Source of the DNA: Lachnospiraceae bacterium
Lineage (GTDB): Bacteria > Bacillota > Clostridia > Lachnospirales > Lachnospiraceae
Assembly (NCBI GenBank): GCA_017624235.1
Contig: JAGANL010000034.1
Location: 1-64,000 of the forward strand
DNA length: 64,000 nucleotides
Direction: 5' to 3'
Both the position numbers and the translations under genes were made by a program. Shown here piece after piece: positions 52,679 through 60,898 of the stretch. How positions within the stretch are numbered: position 1 is the first letter of the stretch; every line of letters starts with the position of its first letter. The notes beneath the pieces were generated by a model, which saw only the letters and a program-made list of their open reading frames with translations, was not told where the DNA came from and searched no databases.

Positions 52679-54727
52679 ATGAAAAAAAGCAAAAGAACTT
52701 TAAAAGGGGCATTATTAAAGGATTTGACATTGACTTTTTTATTTCCTTTTTTGCTGGTGCTTTTGACCATCTTTTTTTACATTGCTGTATCAGTAGAAAA
52801 CGAGACAGAGCAGAAAAACACCATATATGCGGCACAACTCAGTAGTCAGATGCAGGCCGCTTTGGAAAAATATGTGTCTATTGTTGAAACGGCGGCTATG
52901 CAGGAAGCCGTTATTTCCCTGGATTATACGCAGGCAGAGCCCTATTTGCAGGAACTTTTGAAAAAGGAAGGCCCAGCTGTCTGGTCTCATTTTGTAATTG
53001 CCAATCAGTATGGTACAGAACAGGCACATACAGAGGGAAAAGAAGGGCATGGATATTCCATAAGCAGAGAAGAGGCATTTTCCAGGCCATGGAAAGACGA
53101 AGTAACTTTTATATGTGAGCCCACTATTTCAATCAGTACCGGAAGAGCTGTGTTAGGAATCGGTACACCTATCTTTCGAGGAGAGAACAAGGTAGGAGTG
53201 TTAATCGGCTATTTGCGGTTGGAATGTATTGCAGATATTTTAAACCAATATGAGTTTTCAGAGGGTGGGTACGCCTTCATGCTAAATTCGGATGGCACTC
53301 TGTCAGCGCATCCGGATCAGTCGTTGGTTCTAAAAAATTATTATGGTATGCCGGACGAAAAGGATGCAGAGGCAGTTACATTTTACAATAGCATACCGGA
53401 AAAATTAAAAAAGGTTTATCAGGCTATGACAGAGGGTAAGAGCGGCAGCATGACGATAATGGAGAATGGGATATCAGCGCTTTATTCTTATTATCCGCTT
53501 GGCATACATAATATGTCCATCTGCATCGTTACACCTGTCAAGGAAGCATTTTCTCTGGTGGCAGGGCTGCTATATGCGATGATAATAGCTGTTGTCCTGT
53601 TATGTATTGTAGGAATGGTGGGAACCTTTTCCTTGTCGTCGAAGATGAATTCACTGATGAAATGGATTGGCACCCAGATGGCAATGCTCACCAAGGGTAA
53701 AACTTCGGTTGTGGAAAAAGGGCTTGCTTATGATAAGACACGGGAGATTCAACGACTGAAGGAAGCAATTTTTACACTGGCTGCAAGTCTTCACAACATT
53801 CTGAATCAGCTTGAAAAGCAGTCGACCCAGCTAAAGGACATGGTTGGCGAGGTATCAGGAAATACCAGTTTGGCAGCGTCCAATATGAAAAATGTTTCGG
53901 ATAATATACAACAGTTTGCCAAAGGAATAGAAGAAGTTACCACCGCTGCAGAAGAGCTTAGGGTCAACTCTGACAAGAACCTGAAGTTTGCTACAGCGAT
54001 TGCCGATTTTGCCAGAGAAGGTAACTCTTACACGATGGATATGAGTAAGAAAGCAGAGGATTTTGAAAAGAATGCAAAGACAGGACAAGATTCTACACTG
54101 GGTATGCTGATGCATATTCGTGATAAGCTTTCCGCTTCTCTGGAAGAGAGCGGAAAAGTCTCCCTGATCAGCAAATTGACGGAGGAAATTATGGAAATCT
54201 CCAGCCAGACGAATCTCCTGTCTCTGAATGCTTCTATTGAAGCAGCAAGAGCCGGAAGCACAGGACGAGGCTTTGCTGTAGTGGCTTCGGAAATTCGTGG
54301 ACTTGCAGAAAAATGCCGGAGCACCGCAGAGGGAATACAACGCATAAGTGCTGTGGTAAATCAGGCAGTTGATGGTCTCAGCCAGGATGCAGAGCAGCTC
54401 CTACAGTATATCGATTCTTCTGTCATGCGGGATTATAACTTTTTTTCAAACATTGCAGAAAACTATTGTCAGGATGCGATCGAAATTTCCGAAATGATGA
54501 ACAGATTTGCAGAACATGCAGAGCAGCTTCGCACATCTTTTGCAGTAATGGACGGCAGTATTTTACACATTTCATCAACTATGGATGAAAACAGCAACGG
54601 CATTGCGAAAATTGTGGATTATACATCTAACTATGCGTCTGCACTGCATGAAATCAATATACAGATCAGTTCGTGTGACCGGATTTCACTACAATTGAAG
54701 GAGAGCCTCGAGCAATTTCACGAATAA
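52679..54727 (+). CDS. Methyl-accepting chemotaxis protein with dCache-type sensor
   Basis: This 682-residue chemoreceptor has TM1 at about residues 17-40, an extracellular double-Cache sensor of about 240 residues ([20 protein letters not shown], then [17 protein letters not shown]) and TM2 near 295-320. The long helical signalling domain has the tip [20 protein letters not shown], followed by [17 protein letters not shown]. It should signal to CheA/CheW. No chemotaxis or flagellar genes are in the window. It is followed 24 bases later by the EAL-GGDEF gene. Confidence 0.95.
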   Translation: MKKSKRTLKGALLKDLTLTFLFPFLLVLLTIFFYIAVSVENETEQKNTIYAAQLSSQMQAALEKYVSIVETAAMQEAVISLDYTQAEPYLQELLKKEGPAVWSHFVIANQYGTEQAHTEGKEGHGYSISREEAFSRPWKDEVTFICEPTISISTGRAVLGIGTPIFRGENKVGVLIGYLRLECIADILNQYEFSEGGYAFMLNSDGTLSAHPDQSLVLKNYYGMPDEKDAEAVTFYNSIPEKLKKVYQAMTEGKSGSMTIMENGISALYSYYPLGIHNMSICIVTPVKEAFSLVAGLLYAMIIAVVLLCIVGMVGTFSLSSKMNSLMKWIGTQMAMLTKGKTSVVEKGLAYDKTREIQRLKEAIFTLAASLHNILNQLEKQSTQLKDMVGEVSGNTSLAASNMKNVSDNIQQFAKGIEEVTTAAEELRVNSDKNLKFATAIADFAREGNSYTMDMSKKAEDFEKNAKTGQDSTLGMLMHIRDKLSASLEESGKVSLISKLTEEIMEISSQTNLLSLNASIEAARAGSTGRGFAVVASEIRGLAEKCRSTAEGIQRISAVVNQAVDGLSQDAEQLLQYIDSSVMRDYNFFSNIAENYCQDAIEISEMMNRFAEHAEQLRTSFAVMDGSILHISSTMDENSNGIAKIVDYTSNYASALHEINIQISSCDRISLQLKESLEQFHE

Positions 54728-54751
54728 AACAGAATAACAATAAGGTGAACT

Positions 54752-56536
54752 ATGGAAATTTTAAAAAGAGAAATTGAAGAGCTGAAAAAGAAACAGTTTG
54801 AGACAATATTAAAGGATGAGCTCATACGTCCGGTATACCAGCCTATTATATCGCTGCAGGACGGAGAAGTGCTGGGATATGAAGCCTTGAGCCGGATTAC
54901 ACTGAAGGACAGTCTGCTAAACCCGGAGGAATTTTTTCATATGGCAGAACAGATGGACTGCCTCTGGAAAACAGAAGAACTCTGCAGAAGAAAATCACTT
55001 CAGGGCGCTGTCGGCAAAAAGAATAACATAAAGCTATTTTTAAATGTTGACCCCAATGTGCTGAAGGATCCCCAGTTTAAGGAAGGGATTACGTGCCGCT
55101 ATTTAAAAGAATATGGTCTGCAGCCCAGCGATATCGTTTTTGAAATTACGGAAAGAAATTCCATTGAAGATGAAGAATCCTTTCGGAAAGTAATCCTCCA
55201 TTATCGGAATCAGAAGTTTCAGATTGCCATAGACGATTTCGGAAACGGTTATGCCGGAATGAATCGCATCTGTGCACTGGAACCGCAATATATTAAAATC
55301 GACATGCAGATAGTCCGGGAAATCCATATGGATAATATGAAAAAGGCTCTGGTGGAAAGTATGATTCAATTTTGCGACAAGTCGGGTATCCGTCTGATTG
55401 CAGAAGGAATCGAGACTGAGGAGGAGTTAAAAACGCTCATTAAGCTGGGCGTCCATTACGGTCAGGGTTACTATATTCTTCGCCCAAAGCCGACCATGGA
55501 AGCGGTTTCGTTGAAAATCAGAGAGCTTATTAAAAACGTGTATACCAATCTCTCCTTGCGAGAGTATCAACCGTCCTTTTGGGGAAATATTGGAGATATC
55601 TGCAAACGTAAGGTCATCACAAAGCCGGAAAAGCCGGCAAAGGATTTATACTATTATCTACGAGAAAGACCGACGATAACCGAGGTTACGGTATTAAATG
55701 AAGAAGAGGAAGTGCTTGGAGTGATAACCCGGGCAGAGCTGATGGTAGCCTTTGGTGGAATATATGGGTATGATTTGTCCATGAGAAAGCGGGCTTGTGA
55801 CCTGATGGATCAGGAAGCGCTGGTTGTAGACTGCAACGACTCTGTGGAACAGGTGTCAAAGGTTGCGCTGATGCGGCCTCAGAGAACTCTTTATGATGCA
55901 GTCATCGTTACCGAAAACGGGCATTATAAAGGCGTAGTGACGGTGAAGGAGCTGCTGGAAACGGCAATTACCATCCAGGTAAACAGAGCATCTGACTCCA
56001 GTCCACTAACAGGACTGCCGGGCAACAGTATGATCGACAGCATGGTCCATCGATGTCTGAGCAGCAAAAAGCCATTTGCCATTGCCTATATTGATATGGA
56101 TAATTTTAAAGCCTACAATGATGCCTATGGATTTAATAACGGAGACGCAATGATCCGAGCTCTTGCAAACAGTATGAAGGAATCATGCCAAAGGGAAGAA
56201 TTTCTGGGACACATCGGCGGAGACGACTTTGTCGTGATTGCAGAATACCAGAATATTCAGCCACTCCTGGAAAACATATCATCTCGGTTTCAGGAGAAAA
56301 TTGTACCGCTATACCGTAAAGAAGATTTCCAGAGAGGCTATATCATCTCAAAAGACAGACATGGGGCAGTAGAACAATTCCCTATTGTAACCCTGTCTAT
56401 AGCGGTTATCACCAATCAGAACTATGATTTCAAAGGACTGGCTGACTTTTCAGAACATCTGGTAAAGGCCAAAAAGGAAAGTAAGGCAATCGTTGGAAAC
56501 AGTTGCGTATTCAATCACGAAAGCTTCCATACCTGA
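54752..56536 (+). CDS. EAL-CBS-GGDEF cyclic-di-GMP protein
   Basis: This 594-residue cytoplasmic protein has three parts. An N-terminal EAL phosphodiesterase domain shows YQPIISLQDGEVLGYEALSR, the FEITERNSIED motif and IDDFGNGYAGMN, so the main metal residues are present. Two CBS motifs lie near 300-410. The C-terminal GGDEF domain has DMDNFKAYNDAYGFNNGD and signature GGDDF, with Asp where the catalytic Glu is usual. It is therefore more likely to break down than make cyclic di-GMP. It is co-directional with the chemoreceptor upstream. Confidence 0.93.
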   Translation: MEILKREIEELKKKQFETILKDELIRPVYQPIISLQDGEVLGYEALSRITLKDSLLNPEEFFHMAEQMDCLWKTEELCRRKSLQGAVGKKNNIKLFLNVDPNVLKDPQFKEGITCRYLKEYGLQPSDIVFEITERNSIEDEESFRKVILHYRNQKFQIAIDDFGNGYAGMNRICALEPQYIKIDMQIVREIHMDNMKKALVESMIQFCDKSGIRLIAEGIETEEELKTLIKLGVHYGQGYYILRPKPTMEAVSLKIRELIKNVYTNLSLREYQPSFWGNIGDICKRKVITKPEKPAKDLYYYLRERPTITEVTVLNEEEEVLGVITRAELMVAFGGIYGYDLSMRKRACDLMDQEALVVDCNDSVEQVSKVALMRPQRTLYDAVIVTENGHYKGVVTVKELLETAITIQVNRASDSSPLTGLPGNSMIDSMVHRCLSSKKPFAIAYIDMDNFKAYNDAYGFNNGDAMIRALANSMKESCQREEFLGHIGGDDFVVIAEYQNIQPLLENISSRFQEKIVPLYRKEDFQRGYIISKDRHGAVEQFPIVTLSIAVITNQNYDFKGLADFSEHLVKAKKESKAIVGNSCVFNHESFHT

Positions 56537-56560
56537 GACAGGGTTCGCACCTGACAAATT

Positions 56561-56865
56561 CTAGATGGCAGAATGATTCTCCCTTAACAGGTACATTCCT
56601 GCACAGCTCATTCCAATTCCCAGCATGGTAAAGCCGGAATAAAGATCTATCTTTTTTAAAACGGATAATGTCACTGTCGAAATACCCATAGCAAGGACAG
56701 GGGCCCGTAATACCACATCTATGACGCGGTTCATCTCTTTGCCCTTCTCATTTGGCCGGGAAGATGTATTGAGCAATACTTCTACCGAAACACCAAGAAC
56801 CTCTGCGTCATTCCTTTTTCTTTTCTCAAATTACAAATCATTTCACCCATCGTTTGATTGGCCAT
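56561..56865 (-). pseudogene. XRE family regulator with internal deletion
   Basis: A ribosome site (AGGAGG) and ATG at 56865 begin a normal XRE start (MANQTMGEMICNLRKEKGMT). The sequence then jumps into EVLGVSVEVLLNTSS, which normally lies about 45 residues further on, in another frame. The missing part covers most of the helix-turn-helix. The C-terminal half (from about 56800) still encodes two hydrophobic segments. The junction has a short GCAG repeat. An internal ATG at 56734 with GAAGG upstream could still make a 57-residue membrane peptide. Confidence 0.8.
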
Positions 56866-56897
56866 TTTTCAAATCCTCCTCTGTTTTTGATGACCCA

Positions 56898-56956
56898 AGT
56901 ATATTTTATGGGGTTTTCAAAGTAAACCGATGGGAAGTAGAGTCCGGTAAACCGAT
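56898..56956 (-). promoter_or_regulatory. Promoter and direct repeats before the XRE pseudogene
   Basis: TTTACT (56926-56921) and TATACT (56903-56898) are 17 bases apart on the minus strand. ATCGGTTTAC occurs at 56931-56922, overlapping the -35, and again at 56956-56947, 25 bases upstream. These may be operator half-sites. Confidence 0.55.
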
Positions 56957-57028
56957 CGTTTACATGCAGCCCTGTCAGACAGACGGATCCATTCTTCCCA
57001 AAAACGTTTCCCCATAAATACCTCCCAT

Positions 57029-57442
57029 CTACAATACCATAACCAGTGTCCCGGCAGTAATCAGTGCCGCTCCAATCAAGGACTTCGCCGCAAACTCCTC
57101 ATGCAGAAAAACAAATGCCAATACTAAGGTAATGACCACACTCAGCTTATCAATGGGCACTACCCTGGATGCCTCTCCAAGCTGCAGCGCCCTGTAATAG
57201 CACAACCAGGAGACCCCTGTAGCCAGACCCGATAAGATCAAAAATATCCAGCTTTTCCGACTGATCTGGGAAATGCCATTCTGCGTATGAGTGAGGAAGA
57301 CCATTCCCCATGACATGAACACTACCACAACCGTCCGAATGGCAGTCGCCAGATTCGAGTTAACTCCTTCAATTCCTATTTTTGCAAGAATCGAAGTCAA
57401 TGCCGCAAACACTGCGGACAGCAATGCAAATACAAACCACAT
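57029..57442 (-). CDS. Short EamA-family transporter
   Basis: This 137-residue membrane protein corresponds to one EamA repeat with about five helices (MWFVFALLSAVFAALTSILA, then GLATGVSWLCYYRALQLGEA and PIDKLSVVITLVLAFVFLHE). Drug/metabolite transporters usually have two such repeats. Half-size forms exist and work as dimers, so this may be complete. The substrate is unknown. Confidence 0.88.
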   Translation of the reverse strand: MWFVFALLSAVFAALTSILAKIGIEGVNSNLATAIRTVVVVFMSWGMVFLTHTQNGISQISRKSWIFLILSGLATGVSWLCYYRALQLGEASRVVPIDKLSVVITLVLAFVFLHEEFAAKSLIGAALITAGTLVMVL

Positions 57443-57513
57443 AATTTCATCCTCCCATACCTTCTGCTGTCAATTACTACACTCTTTTATCAGTAAGCCC
57501 TTTTTTCGCAAGC

Positions 57514-57879
57514 TTATTCTACAACATACCCTGCCTCGCCCAGTATTTGCAGAGCTTTTTCATAATTCCCTTTTTTCGTCAAAATATAATCCGTATTATA
57601 GGTCGAAACCGCAAAAATACCAATCCCGTTTTCCGCCATCAGAGTCGAAATCTTCGCCAGTATTCCAATCAGGGAAAAATCCAGCACTCCCTGAATCCGA
57701 AAAGCCTTCCAGCCGTCTTCACGTTCCACGCAATCCTCCGGTGCATTTTCCGTCATGCAGACCAGAGAAAGCTCTTCATCCGTTTTTCCTACAAAGCAAA
57801 ATTCTGCCGTCAAATCGACCTGGGCTGCATCCCGGATCTTGCATACCGAAAAGTCATGATCTATTCTTTTCATTTCCAT
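57514..57879 (-). CDS. ACT-domain protein
   Basis: This 121-residue protein carries an ACT-type ligand-binding fold in its second half (RIQGVLDFSLIGILAKISTL, then NGIGIFAVSTYNTDYILTK). Such small proteins bind amino acids and regulate metabolism. No enzyme domain is present. The ATG at 57879 has AAGGTGAG upstream. It overlaps the end of the kinase-like gene by 26 bases, so the two are co-expressed. Confidence 0.8.
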   Translation of the reverse strand: MEMKRIDHDFSVCKIRDAAQVDLTAEFCFVGKTDEELSLVCMTENAPEDCVEREDGWKAFRIQGVLDFSLIGILAKISTLMAENGIGIFAVSTYNTDYILTKKGNYEKALQILGEAGYVVE

Positions 57880-58432
57880 TGGTCTCACCTTTTTCCTTTA
57901 CATATTGTAGAAATTCCGCCGTCTTTGACCAGTATTTTATGCCCCAGTTCTCAAAATTCCATTCCTCCATATAGTCATTGCATTCATAATCAATATAAAA
58001 CAACTTTCCTTCCTGCACCACAAAATTAGTCGGAAAGTAATCAATATTCAGCTTCCGGGCATACAAAAACGAGCACATCTCCCTGATCTGCTCAACATAT
58101 TCCGGCTTCATTTCATCACGCAGCACCAAATCATATATCGTACTGCCCTCTATGTATTCCTTTAAAATCCTTTCCTGCTCCATGTCTGCGTCATACATCA
58201 CCGGAAGGCGGATTCCGATTTCCTTAAGCCTTTTATAATCTCTCAGCTCAGATTCCATTTTATCTCCAAACTGATAATAATCACACGGCTCATGATGAAT
58301 CTGCTTCAAAACATATTCCTTTGTACCATCCGATACCAGATAGGAATAGCCACCCTTACCCTTTCCGAGCAGCTTCTTCACCACAAAATCTTTCCCGTTC
58401 ACATCCTGCTGGTTTCCCATAATCGTCTTCAT
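57854..58432 (-). CDS. Small protein-kinase-fold protein
   Basis: This 192-residue protein has a minimal kinase fold. It has a glycine-rich loop LLGKGKGGYSYLV, Lys in YVLKQIHHEP, a hinge with LKEYIEGSTIYDLV, a catalytic-loop-like LNIDYFPTNFVV (Asp and Asn in the right spacing), and FYIDYECNDY at the metal motif. It resembles Bud32/RIO-type kinases more than sugar kinases. The substrate is unknown. The start at 58432 has GGAGGTG upstream. Confidence 0.75.
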   Translation of the reverse strand: MKTIMGNQQDVNGKDFVVKKLLGKGKGGYSYLVSDGTKEYVLKQIHHEPCDYYQFGDKMESELRDYKRLKEIGIRLPVMYDADMEQERILKEYIEGSTIYDLVLRDEMKPEYVEQIREMCSFLYARKLNIDYFPTNFVVQEGKLFYIDYECNDYMEEWNFENWGIKYWSKTAEFLQYVKEKGETNGNEKNRS

Positions 58433-58473
58433 TCTGCACACCTCCAGCCTGCTGCCATATACCACTTACATTC

Positions 58474-58502
58474 AGTATACTCGTCTGGACAGTCAAATGC
58501 AA
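58474..58502 (-). promoter_or_regulatory. Promoter of the kinase-ACT pair
   Basis: TTGCAT (58502-58497) and TATACT (58479-58474) are 17 bases apart on the minus strand. The -35 overlaps the edge of the 70-bp palindrome. Confidence 0.5.
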
Positions 58503-58568
58503 CAATTCACCCCGTACCGGCCGGTCACAGGCAACGCAAACTGCAGCTGGTACGGGGTGAATTGTTGC
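58499..58568. repeat. 70-bp perfect palindromic element
   Basis: GCAACAATTCACCCCGTACC (58499-58518) and its exact reverse complement (58549-58568) flank a 30-base G+C-rich loop. The element fills the gap between two minus-strand genes and lacks a T-run, so it is not a normal terminator. The first bases resemble the arms of the element at 36319 (G-AACAATTCA). It looks like a REP or MITE-type repeat. Confidence 0.85.
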
Positions 58569-58582
58569 CCCACGAAATCTTT

Positions 58583-59218
58583 TCAGCCCAATTCATGTAT
58601 CTGTCTGGAATCCTCCATAAACCTTTTGTCATGTGTCGCAACCACCACCGCAGTTCCCTGTTCCCTCAGATGCTCCAGCATTTCAATGATGATTTCCGCA
58701 TTCGTATCATCCAGATTTGCGGTCGGTTCGTCTGCAAACAGAAAATCCGGTTGAATCACCAGCGCTCTCAATATCGTGCACCGGCGATATTCTCCTCCAG
58801 AAAGCTCTGACGGATACGAATTACGTACCTTCCATAAACCAGCCTTCTTTAGCTGCTCCTCAGCCGTCCCTGTCCCGGAAAAGAAGGTAAGCGGCAGGGA
58901 AATATTTTCCGCAACCGTCAGAGAATTTAAAAGCGAAGCATTCTGCATCGCATAGCCAAAACTTTTGCGGCGTAGCAAAGCAAGCTCCTGCTCTTTTTTA
59001 CCCTGTATTTCCGTTCCGTCCAACAAAACCTGTCCTTCCGTCGGCCGCAGCATTCCGGTCATAATATTTAACAGGGTCGTCTTCCCGCTTCCCGATGCAC
59101 CGTACAGCAAATGAAACTCCCCCGAATGAATCTCCATATTGACATCCTCAATGCAGGTGTAATGACATCCGCTTCTGGATACAAAATCTCTTTTCACATT
59201 CCTAAGCTCCAGCTTCAT
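58583..59218 (-). CDS. ABC transporter ATP-binding protein (LolD/MacB type)
   Basis: This 211-residue ATPase has Walker A LLYGASGSGKTTLLNIMTGM and Q-loop YAMQNASLLNSLTVAENI. The signature is LSGGEYRR, a variant of LSGGQ. Walker B is FLFADEPTANLDD and the switch His is in VVVATHDKRFM. It powers the FtsX-like permease whose stop it overlaps (ATGA). Confidence 0.93.
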   Translation of the reverse strand: MKLELRNVKRDFVSRSGCHYTCIEDVNMEIHSGEFHLLYGASGSGKTTLLNIMTGMLRPTEGQVLLDGTEIQGKKEQELALLRRKSFGYAMQNASLLNSLTVAENISLPLTFFSGTGTAEEQLKKAGLWKVRNSYPSELSGGEYRRCTILRALVIQPDFLFADEPTANLDDTNAEIIIEMLEHLREQGTAVVVATHDKRFMEDSRQIHELG

Positions 59219-60432
59219 CCATTCTCCTCCTTTACCAGCAGAGCCATTTCTGTATTTCTAAGCCGCAGCACTGCATACAGATAGGCAATCATACTGACCA
59301 GAATGTTCAAAAACAGGATAAACAGACCTATCTCCAGAATTTGCCAAAGACCCGGCAGCAAAAGAGGAAGTCCCACTGAACTGCGGATTGCCAGATGAAA
59401 CAACGCAAACATTCCACCTGCTATCGCAATACCCACGATACCTGCCGTTAATACATTGACTGCCAGTTCCTCCGACAGCATGACCATAATCTGCCGGAAC
59501 GAAAAGCCCATAGAGGACATACATGCAAATTCATGATACCTCTGCCTGATATTCACCACATATACAGCAAAGATGCTGACTGCTGCCATGATGACAAAAA
59601 TCCATTCAAACCATGTTCCGTAGCCTTGATAGGCATGAAACTGTTTTGCCAAAGCTCCTACCAGTTCTCCGGAAGAATAGACCGACATCCCTTCCTTTCT
59701 ATAAGCACTGCATATGCTCTGCTCCACCTCGGAAAGGGCATAGCCCTCCTTCACCTGAAGCAGCACACTGGATACGCTCTCCTCCTCTGCCGAAAAGGGA
59801 AGCGTTCCCACATACATGGGATCGGCTGCAATATCATAAGCATCCTGATAGGTAATAAAGGCACTGTTGTCATAGCCCATTCCGGTCTCCTCCAGCACAG
59901 CCTTGACACGAAACTCCCGGTTAAAGTAACGGACACTGTCCCCCGCCTTTTTACCAAGCGCACTGCCTGTTATGATTTCCCCATCCTCAAGAGGTGTCTT
60001 CCCCTCTTTGGAAAGCCATGCCTTCACTACAAAGTCGGACTGCGGATCAATCGCAATGAGCTGATTTTCCCCATCGCAGCAGCCTGCTGTCAAAGTTGCC
60101 AGAAACAACTGATAGCTGACCCTTTCCACTCCCTCTGTCTGGCTGAGCCATTCTACCCATTCCCTGGAAAAATTGACGGTACATGCCTTCCCCTCAAAAA
60201 GAGCATTTTGAACCGTATCTACATACCGATCCGGCACAACGATCAGATCCGCTCCTATCTTTTCACAGGTTTTCTGCATTCCCGCCTCCATGCTTGCTAC
60301 CAGAAGCTTGCTGACAAACAATGCTGCGATCATCATGCAGACCAGAAGAAACAGCACTGCCGTCTTAAAGCTCTGGTAACGGAGATTACGAAAGGCGATA
60401 CCATGCAGTCCTGTTATCTTACCTGTTTTCAT
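59215..60432 (-). CDS. FtsX/MacB-like ABC transporter permease
   Basis: This 405-residue permease has one N-terminal helix (AVLFLLVCMMIAALFVSKLL), a large extracellular MacB-type domain and three C-terminal helices, typical of type VII ABC systems. These exporters act on lipids, peptides or haem rather than importing nutrients. The ATG at 60432 has GGAGTGAGAGG upstream and lies four bases after the DUF4418 stop. Confidence 0.88.
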   Translation of the reverse strand: MKTGKITGLHGIAFRNLRYQSFKTAVLFLLVCMMIAALFVSKLLVASMEAGMQKTCEKIGADLIVVPDRYVDTVQNALFEGKACTVNFSREWVEWLSQTEGVERVSYQLFLATLTAGCCDGENQLIAIDPQSDFVVKAWLSKEGKTPLEDGEIITGSALGKKAGDSVRYFNREFRVKAVLEETGMGYDNSAFITYQDAYDIAADPMYVGTLPFSAEEESVSSVLLQVKEGYALSEVEQSICSAYRKEGMSVYSSGELVGALAKQFHAYQGYGTWFEWIFVIMAAVSIFAVYVVNIRQRYHEFACMSSMGFSFRQIMVMLSEELAVNVLTAGIVGIAIAGGMFALFHLAIRSSVGLPLLLPGLWQILEIGLFILFLNILVSMIAYLYAVLRLRNTEMALLVKEENG

Positions 60433-60436
60433 CCTC

Positions 60437-60859
60437 TCACTCCTGTTCCTTTGCTCCTGCCTTCTCTTTTTGCAACAGAACAATTTCCACCACTGCGCTC
60501 ACCAGAAACAATATACCTATCACATAAAAGGCCGGAAAAGTCAGTCTCCTGCATGCCATGGTCATCATGCCGCATCCGCCGATCAGCCTGGCCGGAATCA
60601 AAATCACCATAGCAGCCGTCACAATCGTAACAATACTCAAGGCCGCCTTCACCTGCGCCGAATCCGCCAGGAAAAACAAAACCGCTACTGCCAGAAGAAT
60701 TATGGCAAGTGCCGTGACAGCCTGTGTGCTCCAATAGCATTTCATCGGCTTCTCCTCCACTGCACATACGGCAAACAGACTTCTTGGTCCAACAATCAAT
60801 AAAGCAGATAAAACTGCATACAAAACCGCTAATGTTTTCCCGTCTTTTTTCCTTTTCAT
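60437..60859 (-). CDS. DUF4418 family membrane protein
   Basis: This 140-residue protein has four membrane helices. It carries the Cys-containing motifs FAVCAVEEKPMKCYWSTQA and IGGCGMMTMACRR, which are characteristic of DUF4418. Genes of this family are commonly next to FtsX-type permeases and LolD-type ATPases, as here, so it is probably an accessory part of that exporter. Its function is unknown. Confidence 0.85.
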   Translation of the reverse strand: MKRKKDGKTLAVLYAVLSALLIVGPRSLFAVCAVEEKPMKCYWSTQAVTALAIILLAVAVLFFLADSAQVKAALSIVTIVTAAMVILIPARLIGGCGMMTMACRRLTFPAFYVIGILFLVSAVVEIVLLQKEKAGAKEQE

Positions 60860-60898
60860 GACACTCCCTCATCTCTTTCCTGCACCTTTGTGCACTTT

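Noticed and set aside
56880..57015. Plus-strand reading that looks protein-like after 56880
   Set aside because: No start signal, no recognised domain, and the stretch holds promoter and repeat signals for the minus-strand XRE pseudogene.
59533..60612. A 359-codon plus-strand open frame
   Set aside because: It is a shadow of the FtsX-like permease and DUF4418 genes, whose minus-strand proteins are clearly real.
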